Shown here one piece after another: positions 55,811 through 64,000 of a stretch of 64,000 nucleotides of DNA. A model generated the notes under the pieces. The model had not been told where the DNA came from, did no database searches, and was given only the letters and a program-made list of their open reading frames with translations. The position numbers and the translations under genes are program-made. This DNA comes from Rotaria sp. Silwood1. Its lineage: Eukaryota; Rotifera; Eurotatoria; Philodinida; Philodinidae. Numbering within the stretch: position 1 is the stretch's first letter; each line of letters opens with the position of its first letter. Where the stretch lies: contig CAJNOP010000305.1 of NCBI GenBank assembly GCA_905250075.1, positions 1 to 64,000 of the forward strand, read 5' to 3'.

Positions 55811-55862
55811 TTGGGTGTGTATGTCGGCGAAGAGAAGATCCATACGCACATCCACACCCACA
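55811..55862. repeat. Telomere-like hairpin 3 with GTCGGCGAA loop
   Basis: TTGGGTGTGTATGTCGGCGA is followed by CGCACATCCACACCCACA. The arms are telomere-like and the loop side contains GTCGGCGAA, shared with the hairpin at 63131-63174. Confidence 0.65.
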
Positions 55863-56513
55863 GTCCAAGGTGAAGCACAATTCTTCCTTACTTTCTTAAG
55901 TATAAATCGAATCACGCTCAAAATGATTAGCATTATTCCCTTATTTAACTCGAGTTTGAGTAATTGTTAATGACAAAGTTGAATTTATTCTCAACGTACT
56001 TTATCTTTATATTACGATTTACAACAGCATTGAATATTTCCTGGTTCTTATTATTATTTTCCAGTCGGTCAGTTTTCCTTTTCGTTATTATCTTGCTCAT
56101 GACACCTCTGTGCATCTATAACTGTTTTAAAGGCTTTTCCTACATCTTGACTGGTATTCGGTAGATATTTCGTGTGAGCAGAAATAACGTTCCGAGCGAA
56201 ATGAGGATAATCGATCGGCTAATTGAAGCCAGCTGATGGTTTGCATGATTTTGAAGAAAATCTCATTTTTTTCCTTATTTTGTTTTCGTTTAGAACATTG
56301 ATCCCGGTTCGACTATCCATGGCACTAGACACGACTTGGAAGCAAACTGTAGACCATTTGGTCGACACAGATTAGTGATGGATGCTAGGTATCTCTGACT
56401 ATTTCAGAGAGAAGAGTGGTACATCTAACTGTAGGCTTATACATAAAGAACATTAACGATCGAAGAAGAAAGCATGACTACATATATCCTATGAGATCCT
56501 TTAACCCTTTCCA
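55863..56513. other. Intergenic, no supported gene
   Basis: About 650 bp. The open frame at 55964-56164 is hydrophobic but not recognised. Confidence 0.45.
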
Positions 56514-56541
56514 GCCGGATGTATCCATTTGGATACATTAA
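56514..56541. repeat. Left member of an inverted repeat around the LTR element
   Basis: GCCGGATGTATCCATTTGG then ATACATT. The reverse complement, with few changes, lies at 59518-59546 (AATGTATCCATTTGGATGC then ATCCGGCC). The pair could be the tips of an older DNA element into which the LTR element inserted. Confidence 0.5.
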
Positions 56542-56676
56542 GCCAATGTTTTACGAAGAAGCAACTTTTAGTGATGATATGAAATGTTTTGACGATTTCA
56601 TAAATAAGTTAACACATTTCAACACACATTCATGTGTTTAGAAGAAGAAAAAACACTCACTAAGAAAATGGCCGGC

Positions 56677-56839
56677 TATTAGAGGTTTCCCTGTATCTTC
56701 TCGATGTTCGTTTATTTCCAGATTGTCTCCCCTTCACCAAGTATAGGGAGAGATATATAGAGAGAAATAAAGCATCAAAGAATGCGAAATGAATAAACAA
56801 ATACCGATGAGTCAAGGAATGATACATGTGACTGTAACA
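56677..56839 (-). repeat. 3' LTR (163 bp)
   Basis: Identical along its whole length to 58992-59154. On the minus strand it contains a CTATATATC TATA-like stretch and begins TGTTAC. The ends are TG...TA, not the usual TG...CA. Confidence 0.85.
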
Positions 56840-57419
56840 TACCTCCTCACCAACAGAAATGTGGGTCCACGCACATTAAAACGAACATCAGCGAAATTGA
56901 AACAAACGGATAAGATGATGAGTAGAGAAAAAGAAAAAGAAAAAGAAAAAAGAGAGAAAAACAGTTGTACGAATGCCGATACGAGGAGAAAAAGAATAAA
57001 AGAAAGAGAAGAAACGACAGTATAATAGCATTATGAAAAGCGAAAAGAAATAAAAAAAAACAAGTAAGGGCGAATACCATTGTGTATGACGACTCAGCTT
57101 TACGAGCTCGTTTTGCAATCTACGAAACGATATTGAGAACAATGTTTAGGCACCATGTGCACAACGAGTTCCATTTGAGGAGCAAAAAAAACGATTCGAC
57201 GAAGAGAATTTGCGTTAAAGTTCACGATTGTTAATATAAATTTTTAAATAGTCTTCGATTGTGAAAGATGTACAATTGACACGACTGGAGAAAAAAGAAA
57301 TGAAAATGTTTTCATCTGTAATCTTGCGAGTTTTCTTCGATGTAGTCATAGAAATAATTGTCAATTTGATAGCGAATGGAAAAAGTCAGAAAAAATTAGT
57401 TTCAAATAGCATCATTGTG
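56840..57419. other. 3' untranslated interior of the LTR element
   Basis: About 580 bp between the RING stop codon and the 3' LTR. On the plus strand it is rich in AAAAGA repeats (56930-56965). No gag, pol or other protein is readable. A purine tract (minus strand) sits next to the LTR. Confidence 0.6.
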
Positions 57420-58862
57420 TTACGTAATATCATATAGTAAAAGCGACTCCAGATTACGAAGTAATGCAATGGTTTTAATGAATGTGATTGAAGTTTTGAA
57501 ATGATGTTTAGAACCAGTAGCTAATATTGTACTACTTGAAAATATTAATCCAGAAGCAAAAGTACCGCTGGTAATACAAGTCGAGGTGTTATTCGTCGAA
57601 GTATATACGAATCCCGTCTGGATGAGTATCGATAATAAAAAAATTACAAGATAAACGAAATATTCGATCGTAAGTTGCAGAAATTGTGTTAATACAGTGA
57701 AACGTATTTTATTACTGTGAGAACTCGATTTTCTATTTGAAAATAGGCTCGGCCGCATTTTCGTCGGACTCGACAGATTATTTGATAGAAGTGATTGTAA
57801 AAAATTGAAATTTGTTGATCGACCACGAACGCAATAATTAGATCGTGTGCATGGCTTATGAAGAGGTGAAAACAATAGAATCTGTTCTTGAATTTGAAAT
57901 TTCGATTCACAGCAACGATTCGGTTTGAATGCCGGTTCTGGCAGTGAGTGTTGATCTTCAGGTAGAATAGCGTATTGTGATTGTCGATCACAGAAAAAGT
58001 TTTGTTCGTATTCAAGCAATTGCTTGAGATCGGAGCTTTTGTTCTCAAGTTCAATTGGATTTGGAACGTAAGAGTGTTCAGAACTAAATTTCTCGGTAAA
58101 TATTGATCGTTGTGGTTTTATATCGTGAATATGCCACGATTCAGTGCCTACGGGCCAAAATACATCAGATCCAGTTTCGATATTTTTCTGTTGAATTGAT
58201 AGATTTTCTTGAGAAGCTTGTTCGATGAACAATTGTCGTTGCGATTTTATTTCATGTATATGCCATGATTCGGTTCCGTCAGGCCACAGTGAGTTCGATT
58301 CAGCTTCAGCTGTGATTACAACAGTGTCTTGTAGCTGTTCAGTATCGGAAAAAATTTCTTTGGATATAATGTAGGCACCTTTGTGACAGTGATGGTATTC
58401 ATATTGACTGCGTTGTCGTCGAAGCAATTTGTCAACTTTTTTTGTTTCGACTGGTTCAATGAACAGAAACCAGTTTTTCCATAAAACTTTTTGGACTCTT
58501 TTTCGTTCGTTTAAATCAGTAATGTCTTTAAGTGCCTCATCGATTCGTGGAGCGATATTTCTACAATCATACTGTAAAATCAACGAAAGGGTCGAAAGTT
58601 GTTTTCGTGATATGACAGGTGCAGCTTTAGGATTTTGCTGATAAGGATTCTGTTCAGTAAGTTGTTCAAGAAGATTTCGACGATCGTGTGAGTCAGCACA
58701 TCGAGGACAAATAAACGTTTCTTGCTGTAACCGAATCTTTTTGGTAATTGCTGCATTAAAGCAAGTGATACAAACGGTATGCGAACACGGATTGATCTTG
58801 TACGTATGCATGTAAATACAGTCAAAGCAAACAGTATCCAATTGATCGAAACGTTGTGACAT
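57420..58862 (-). CDS. RING-finger protein with C-terminal membrane segment
   Basis: 480 aa from the ATG at 58862; the frame is open upstream only from a non-ATG codon. An N-terminal C3HC4 RING has zinc ligands Cys12, Cys15, Cys26, His28, Cys31, Cys34, Cys52 and Cys55, as in E3 ubiquitin ligases. A duplicated module follows: WPDGTESWHIH at 193-203 and WPVGTESWHIH at 236-246, period 43 residues, each followed by a Ser/Gln/Glu-rich tail. One hydrophobic segment (about 396-418, YFVYLVIFLLSILIQTGF) suggests membrane anchoring. The gene has no visible intron and is the only gene inside the LTR-flanked element, in its sense direction. Predicted role is membrane-associated ubiquitin ligation; substrate unknown. 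It could be a captured host gene or an element-specific accessory gene. Confidence 0.85.
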   Translation of the reverse strand: MSQRFDQLDTVCFDCIYMHTYKINPCSHTVCITCFNAAITKKIRLQQETFICPRCADSHDRRNLLEQLTEQNPYQQNPKAAPVISRKQLSTLSLILQYDCRNIAPRIDEALKDITDLNERKRVQKVLWKNWFLFIEPVETKKVDKLLRRQRSQYEYHHCHKGAYIISKEIFSDTEQLQDTVVITAEAESNSLWPDGTESWHIHEIKSQRQLFIEQASQENLSIQQKNIETGSDVFWPVGTESWHIHDIKPQRSIFTEKFSSEHSYVPNPIELENKSSDLKQLLEYEQNFFCDRQSQYAILPEDQHSLPEPAFKPNRCCESKFQIQEQILLFSPLHKPCTRSNYCVRGRSTNFNFLQSLLSNNLSSPTKMRPSLFSNRKSSSHSNKIRFTVLTQFLQLTIEYFVYLVIFLLSILIQTGFVYTSTNNTSTCITSGTFASGLIFSSSTILATGSKHHFKTSITFIKTIALLRNLESLLLYDIT

Positions 58863-58976
58863 ATTGTTTGTTGATTGCTGATATGTGCTATGCCTTAAAT
58901 CTGAGAATTGCGACGACAATACCAACGAATGAATACAATGGTTCACTTTCTTGGAGTAAAGCACACAAAGAAAGCC

Positions 58977-58989
58977 GGTCACGGCACCA
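58977..58989 (-). promoter_or_regulatory. Primer-binding-site-like sequence
   Basis: TGGTGCCGTGACC on the minus strand, two bases inside the 5' LTR. TGG matches the complement of the tRNA CCA end, and the rest is the kind of sequence used as PBS by other LTR elements. I cannot name the tRNA with certainty. Confidence 0.7.
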
Positions 58990-58991
58990 AA

Positions 58992-59154
58992 TATTAGAGG
59001 TTTCCCTGTATCTTCTCGATGTTCGTTTATTTCCAGATTGTCTCCCCTTCACCAAGTATAGGGAGAGATATATAGAGAGAAATAAAGCATCAAAGAATGC
59101 GAAATGAATAAACAAATACCGATGAGTCAAGGAATGATACATGTGACTGTAACA
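58992..59154 (-). repeat. 5' LTR (163 bp)
   Basis: Identical partner of 56677-56839, next to the PBS-like sequence. It would carry the promoter for the RING transcript. Confidence 0.85.
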
Positions 59155-59201
59155 CCGGCTCTACCTCAAATGCTCCAAAATAGCGTCTGTATAGAAATAA
59201 T

Positions 59202-59386
59202 TAGTGGTGGGCCGTCCAGCAATTTTAAAATTTGCGAAAACTCACGTAAATGAAATGATAGTTACGAAACCTATGCGAAAATAGATCGCTACCGCGATCT
59301 ACTAGACTCTTCTGTTACTCTTCCGTGACTTCGTATTTTCTTATGTAACATTTCGTTTCTTACGAACCTCTTACGGCCCATCACTA
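59202..59386. mobile_element. Small hAT-type MITE (185 bp)
   Basis: The ends are TAGTGGTGGGCCGT and, mirrored, TAGTGATGGGCCGT, typical of hAT tips. The flanks GAAATAAT (59194-59201) and GAAGTAAT (59387-59394) are an 8-bp duplication with one mismatch. The interior is partly palindromic (TAGATCGCTACCGCGATCTA). Confidence 0.8.
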
Positions 59387-59517
59387 GAAGTAATCCTTTT
59401 CTTGTGCCTCTAATTAATCAAACTTCGAAGCAAGTAGTTGTTAATTTTCCTTCATAGGCCTATAGTCTATTGCATCACTAAGACGGATTATTTAAAAACC
59501 CGAATAATAAAAAATGG

Positions 59518-59546
59518 GAATGTATCCATTTGGATGCATCCGGCCA
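59518..59546. repeat. Right member of the inverted repeat around the LTR element
   Basis: AATGTATCCATTTGGATGC then ATCCGGCC, the mirror of 56514-56541. The sequence itself is also nearly self-complementary. Confidence 0.5.
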
Positions 59547-59703
59547 CTAAGGAGCAAATATTTTGCAAAAACTCGTTTCTTTTTGCCTATCAAAATTCAA
59601 TATTTTATGGTTTTTTTTGCATCTATATTTGTAGATACAATCACACGTTGTCTGTTTGTCGATGTTTTGCAGGCCAAAGCTTAAATCTTTGTAGAATGTT
59701 CTA

Positions 59704-60316
59704 ACGAGGGAACGTTCCTAAGTGATTAAAAGCTTTTGAGCTCATATGTTACCCATTAGGTAGAGGACCACTAGATTAGAGAAACCTCCAAAGGATTCGT
59801 GTCCATATTGAGATTTGACAGAGATATCGAATTTTTAGTGGATTTTTCCTGCTGGACCCTAGTTCTACAGCAAAATCATATTTTCGAATTTCGATCTGAA
59901 ACTTTCCCCAAATGAAGGCTTCGATTAGAGTAGCTTATATAGAAAATTTCAGAATTTTTGGATATTGCATTTCCAAGGTATCAATTTTTGAAAATATAGG
60001 CACTTTTCTATATATAACATGGATACTTTGAAAGATTGATACCTTGGGGATGCAATGTCCAAAATTTCTGAATTTTTGTATACAAGCTACTCTAATCGAG
60101 GCCTTCATTTGGGCAGAGTTTCAGGTCGAAATTCGAAAATATGATTTTGCTGTAGAACTAGGGTCCAGCAGGAAAAATCCACTAAAAATTAGATATCTCT
60201 GTCAAATCTCAATATGGGCACGAATCCTTTGGAGGTTTCTCTAATCTAGTGGTCTTCTACCTAATGGGTAACATAAGAGCTCAATAGCTTTTAATCACTT
60301 TGGAACGTTCCCTCGT
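59704..60316. mobile_element. 613-bp hairpin (foldback) element
   Basis: Arms of about 285 nt (59704-59985 and 60028-60316) are near-perfect reverse complements around a loop of about 40 nt. The tips read ACGAGGGAACGTTCC and GGAACGTTCCCTCGT. Matching blocks include ATGTTACCCATTAGGTAG, AGATTTGACAGAGATATC and TTTCCTGCTGGACCCTAG. No coding capacity; the open frame at 60044-60244 is accidental. No target duplication could be fixed. Confidence 0.85.
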
Positions 60317-63130
60317 GAGTTAAACCAATATCCGAACCGGAATTAGCCTCGGAAACTGTTAGCGTTAACAGATGTTATGTTGTTGCCGCTAACCCTTTTC
60401 ATTCTTCTTTACGTAACCTATGTGAGGTTCGATGTTTCCCCAACATATACATTTATGTCTATATTACTCCTTTCTCTCTCTCCCTCTCTCTCGCTCACCT
60501 ATATGAACAAGTTTTCCCCAGTAGTTCAGTTGTTTATTTTTGTTGTCTGGGTCTCCTGTTTTCCTTGAATAAAATACATATTCATCATCTGAACCTATAT
60601 TATCTTCTGTATTATATTAATCTATAAATTAAAGTAGGATAACTAACACTACTTACCTAGCTAATAACGATCTTAGTTTTCTAGTGATTTCTTCCGACCT
60701 ATTAACATTGAGTGGGTAGAAGTTTTGGATGAAAGATAAAAGTAACAGAAACTGAATTGATTGATGTATCTTTCAAATATCTCTGAGAATTTTCATTTTT
60801 TCCGAAAATTGGTCCTCTGTTCTCCGTTAGGGTATTCTCAAAACAAAGTGATTTCTCGTAAAAATGTTATTTGCTTCGCGGAATAAACTGCTATCGCTTC
60901 TTAAATAATACTGTAACTGACATGATAGACGGCGAAACGGTAAAAACTTCACTCTGGTAGAAGCCACGTGTTGAGGGTACCCTGAGAGGGAGTATGAAGA
61001 AGATTTTCTAGAAAAATGAAAGTTCTTAGAGATGTTTGAAAGATACAAAAATCGACTCAGTTTTCAGTGTTGAGCTCGAATTATTATCAGTTTTGGCCTT
61101 TACCGATCTTGTCTTTACGAAAAAAGAACGCTCACTACCAGCCAAAAGTGGGCAGAAACATGAAAAAACCGTCCCCAAAGCACAACATGACTAAAAATTT
61201 TCCTAGTGTCCAAATGCTGTAGACTTTCAAAATATACGGTTTTTGTAGCTTTTCGAAAGACCTATCCAACGAGCCGTGCTTGAATTTTTATGATAAAATA
61301 TTTGTTGAAAAATAGGAGTTGATCATAAATATAGGATCTATATCAACAGTGTCTAACAGTATACAAGGCTTCTCCCCATTGGATCAAATAATCACTGATT
61401 CATTCATATATAGGATTGAAATCCTATTAAAACACTATCTAATACTGAATTTGTACAGGTATCTTTTCTTTTGAATTTATTCTAACAATAACTTGACCGT
61501 AATAGAGTAGGTTATTGGACAACTGACCAAAAAGTGAGCTGCTTCGTTAATGGCTTTTTTGTTCCAATAGTTCGGTTAAAACCTCACGAAGATAGTGTCG
61601 AAATGTTTGTTTCAACATGCTGTTAGTATTGGTATAAGATTCAATGGGGTTGGACAAAAAAACTCCAAATGGGTCGAACTGGCTTCTAATATGCCCCCTG
61701 TCTTTTGAGCGTTGAACTGTTCAAACAGCGGTTTTGACATTTTGTTATTATAAGAGGACGTGAAAGACAATATGATAGTTTGTAAAATCTTGTATGACTT
61801 TTATTCTACTAGTTGAGATCTATCTGGATTTAAATTTTCAGACTAATCCATCAATTGTTTCACTAAAAAATTCCCGAAATATGAGCTCAGAACTGTTAAA
61901 AAAGCTTATAGATAAATGTCTTTACTCTCTAAGGAATGAGAATGGAAACCGGCTGAGTAGCCCTATATACCAGAAGATAGAGCGAGCGACACTCTACAAA
62001 ACCTAGTATACCACCTTTCATCCAAATTCGGAAGAGATTTTTTATTCGAAGATTAAGTTTGCGTAGCAGTGAAATTATTGGGCCTCCATTAAAAGTTTCA
62101 GTTTTGGAAGCTGAACAACTTGGCTCATATGTGGTTCGATAGATCTGAACGCGGGCTATCAGAATATATATAGGATGTTTTCTTTTAGTCCTAAAATTAA
62201 AAAGAAAATCTTCGCGCAAAAACCAGAACTTTTCAGTTTGACGATGGTTTTCCCGAAATTTCGAAAATTGTATTTTGCTTATTTCAACCAGAATCTATAT
62301 TCAAACATTTAACAATTTATTACCAAAGCGATTAGCTCATCGAGTTCTACAAATCCTGAAAGTTTCAGTTGATTCTGAGAAAGTCATGTATAAAGTGGTA
62401 CGTTTCCCATGGATTCACCCTTTTGTATTTTGGTACTATTTGAAAGAAAGATACCCATTAAGTCTAGCGCCTTTCAAGAATGACTACATGAAAACTGAGT
62501 GACAGTTCAAGTGAAATGAAAGTCAAGTAGTCGCGCAAATTTTGCTAAAGGTTCCATGCTCCAGGATGCCGTATTCTGGATGATATTGGAATCTGAAGTG
62601 CCAAAGAATGGTCCTGTTACAGCTTTTTTAGTTTAGATTGTATTAGGTCAACTGAAGCTCTTTCTAGCACTGTGAATATGTCGATATCTGACAGATTTGT
62701 AGCAAGCCTATGCCATTATGTGAGAGAAAAAGAGGTTGAGATTGTGAGCGAATGCTGTAAGAAAATTTGTTGAGAGGAAAAAGTTAGGTAAACAACACGT
62801 TGAGCTTTAAGATGGAGCCAGAGATGGAGCCAGTATCTTTTACTAATCTGCTTGACCTTTTCAGACTAGTGCCAGTAGCAGTCGTCAAAAATTCAGACTG
62901 GTTCCATCACTATATTAATTTTATCGTACAACTAGGCACATTAAGTCTGTCAGGTGATAAACCATATTTTCCGTATCTAAGCCAGAGACCGGAATGGGGA
63001 CGACTTTTCGCTCCCAGCTTCGTTTCGCTACGGAAAACTTCTCGTCACAAGCCTAAATATTTTTCTATTCCCATCCCGTCGTGTCTTTACAGTTTATTTT
63101 TATTACATTAGTGTGAAGTTTGTTTTTGAA
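60317..63130. other. Region without supported genes
   Basis: Short overlapping frames only. CT repeats lie at 60470-60495. The frame at 62800-63111 begins in GAGCCAGAGATGGAGCCAG and runs through CAGAGACCGGAATGGGGACG; both phrases resemble hAT-type tips, so it is probably transposon debris and not a gene. Confidence 0.4.
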
Positions 63131-63174
63131 TATGTGTGTCGGCGAACACAACACACTATCCACACCCACACCCA
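63131..63174. repeat. Telomere-like hairpin 4 with GTCGGCGAA loop
   Basis: TATGTGTGTCGGCGAACAC is followed by ATCCACACCCACACCCA. The C-rich arm is a clean TGTGGG-type repeat, and the loop side matches hairpin 3. Confidence 0.65.
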
Positions 63175-64000
63175 AATATTTGATGCGGTTTGCTGTGCAT
63201 CCACCCTATATCTGACTTCGTTGCGAAGATAGAATTTTGCAGCGCCGAGACTAAAGACTCATGGAGTCATGTTTTTCTAACTCCAATTCTGACTCCGAAT
63301 TGTTTTAAAATGATACCGACTCCAAAAAACTTCGAAATTCTTTTCTATCAATTGACGATAGCTTACGTGTGAGACAATATTATATAATGCGAATAGATAG
63401 ATATGTGAGTGCTTGACAGAAAAGAAAAAGTGATTGAATCTCAATTTTTTTCTTTGTCAATTATACATATTCTTAATGAGTGCTAAGCTCTCGTTATGAG
63501 AAGACATTCTGAATCTAACTAAACAAGAAGACGATTCTGTTAAAATTGTGCCGAAAAAAACTAAATACAAGTGAATTTTAGAATAGTTTCCATCCCGTTT
63601 TCATCAGCAACAACTTTATCAGAAAAACTTTGTTTTACTGGAAAAATTTCGTCAGATCAAGAGGAGACTAACCAAGAGATCAAGTTTTGATCCAGTTTTA
63701 ATTACGTCAGAATATTGAAGTGAAATAGTGGTTTAAAAAGCACGTAAAGATGATGAAGATATTGAGTGGTGCTGATCGTTTTTTGAACATAGCCATTTTT
63801 GAAAGTTAATCTAGTGTAGATGTCTTTTTCTTTTATTTTTGTATTTGATTTTATTCTGCTAGCGAATTGATAATTTTCGTTAACTAAAAGTTACAATTAT
63901 CGAAAAAGAAAACATTCTATATGAAAAAAGAATAAAATTAGTTTTTTGGAGCTCTTATAATTTGCATAAACTCCGACTACGATTGATTCGTAGTTGGGTT
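63175..64000. other. End of window, no supported gene
   Basis: About 825 bp. It contains repeated GACTCC/ACTCC words near 63250-63325, which may be a MITE fragment. No gene is seen. Confidence 0.4.

Larger units (their letters stand above)
56677..59154 (-). mobile_element. Non-autonomous LTR retrotransposon carrying a RING-finger gene
   Basis: Two identical 163-bp direct repeats (56677-56839, 58992-59154) are bounded by CCGGC at 56672-56676 and 59155-59159, a 5-bp target duplication. Read on the minus strand the repeats begin TGTTACAG and end TCTAATA. Two bases inside the 5' repeat is TGGTGCCGTGACC (58989-58977), a tRNA primer-binding-site-like sequence. GGTGAGGAGG, a polypurine-tract-like sequence, lies directly before the 3' repeat (about 56841-56850). 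These are the parts of an LTR retrotransposon in the right order. The 2.15-kb interior encodes only one RING-finger protein, in the element's sense direction; gag, protease, RT and integrase are absent. Identical LTRs imply recent insertion by enzymes supplied in trans. Confidence 0.85.

Noticed and set aside
56789..57142. Charged and hydrophobic frames in the LTR element interior
   Set aside because: They translate AAAAGA-rich low-complexity sequence and its complement; no gag or pol motif.
58980..58982. Start of the RING protein 40 codons upstream
   Set aside because: The codon is GTG inside the PBS-like region; the first ATG in frame is at 58862, directly before the RING.
62800..63111. 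103-codon frame as a gene
   Set aside because: It begins in a GAGATGGAGCCAG repeat and runs through hAT-tip-like sequence; likely transposon debris.

Overview
The window reads as animal nuclear DNA, most likely from a bdelloid rotifer (Rotaria- or Adineta-like). The animal assignment rests on a Pax2/5/8-type paired-box gene, a Misshapen/MAP4K4-type kinase with a CNH domain, and an intron-containing tRNA-Tyr(GUA). Many introns are only 50-110 nt long and very AT-rich. The rotifer assignment is an inference. It rests on telomere-like GTGTGG/TGTGGG tracts, the bdelloid telomere type, and on the dense mixture of small DNA transposons, LINE debris and single-exon bacterial/fungal-like genes.

Layout. 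0-5.2 kb: intergenic DNA with a MITE, a 2.27-kb ISL2EU/Harbinger-like DNA transposon with 215-bp inverted repeats and a broken transposase, and two foldback elements. 5.3-9.4 kb: a 21-exon Ste20-family kinase gene (+). 9.4-15.3 kb: gene-free and very AT-rich, with one TA-flanked MITE. 15.3-17.3 kb: a 9-exon Pax2/5/8-like gene (+). 18.2-21.1 kb: a decayed DNA transposon. 22.1 kb: tRNA-Tyr. 22.9-24.1 kb: a 5-exon ankyrin-repeat gene (-). 26.6-27.5 kb: a TTAA-flanked element with G/C homopolymer ends. 27.5-37.2 kb: no recognisable gene.

From about 29 kb on, composition becomes less AT-extreme and repeats dominate. 37.5-38.5 kb: a broken secreted-protein gene with Gly-Pro-Leu-Gly motifs (-). 41.4-42.1 kb: a clean intronless short-chain dehydrogenase (+). 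42.8-43.8 kb: a hAT-type MITE with an exact 8-bp target duplication, holding a palindromic array and a nested TA-flanked foldback; a scaffold gap with an unmerged overlap follows it. 49.8-50.4 kb: a mariner-like MITE. 50.5-53.2 kb: a LINE remnant interrupted by an insertion. 53.7-54.4 kb: a second hAT-type MITE made of ACCGGT motifs.

The most striking structure is at 56,677-59,154. Two identical 163-bp direct repeats are flanked by a 5-bp duplication (CCGGC). Read on the minus strand they start TGTTAC, and a primer-binding-site-like TGGTGCCGTGACC lies just inside the 5' copy, with a purine tract just before the 3' copy. This is the architecture of an LTR retrotransposon, but the only gene inside is a 480-aa RING-finger protein with a C-terminal membrane segment; no gag or pol is present. 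I read it as a recently mobile, non-autonomous LTR element carrying a RING-finger gene. A 613-bp near-perfect hairpin element and small hAT MITEs lie beside it. Four telomere-like hairpins are scattered between 37 and 63 kb.

The host genes (kinase, Pax, ankyrin protein, SDR, tRNA) look independent. There is no operon logic. The repeats explain most of the rest of the recognisable structure.
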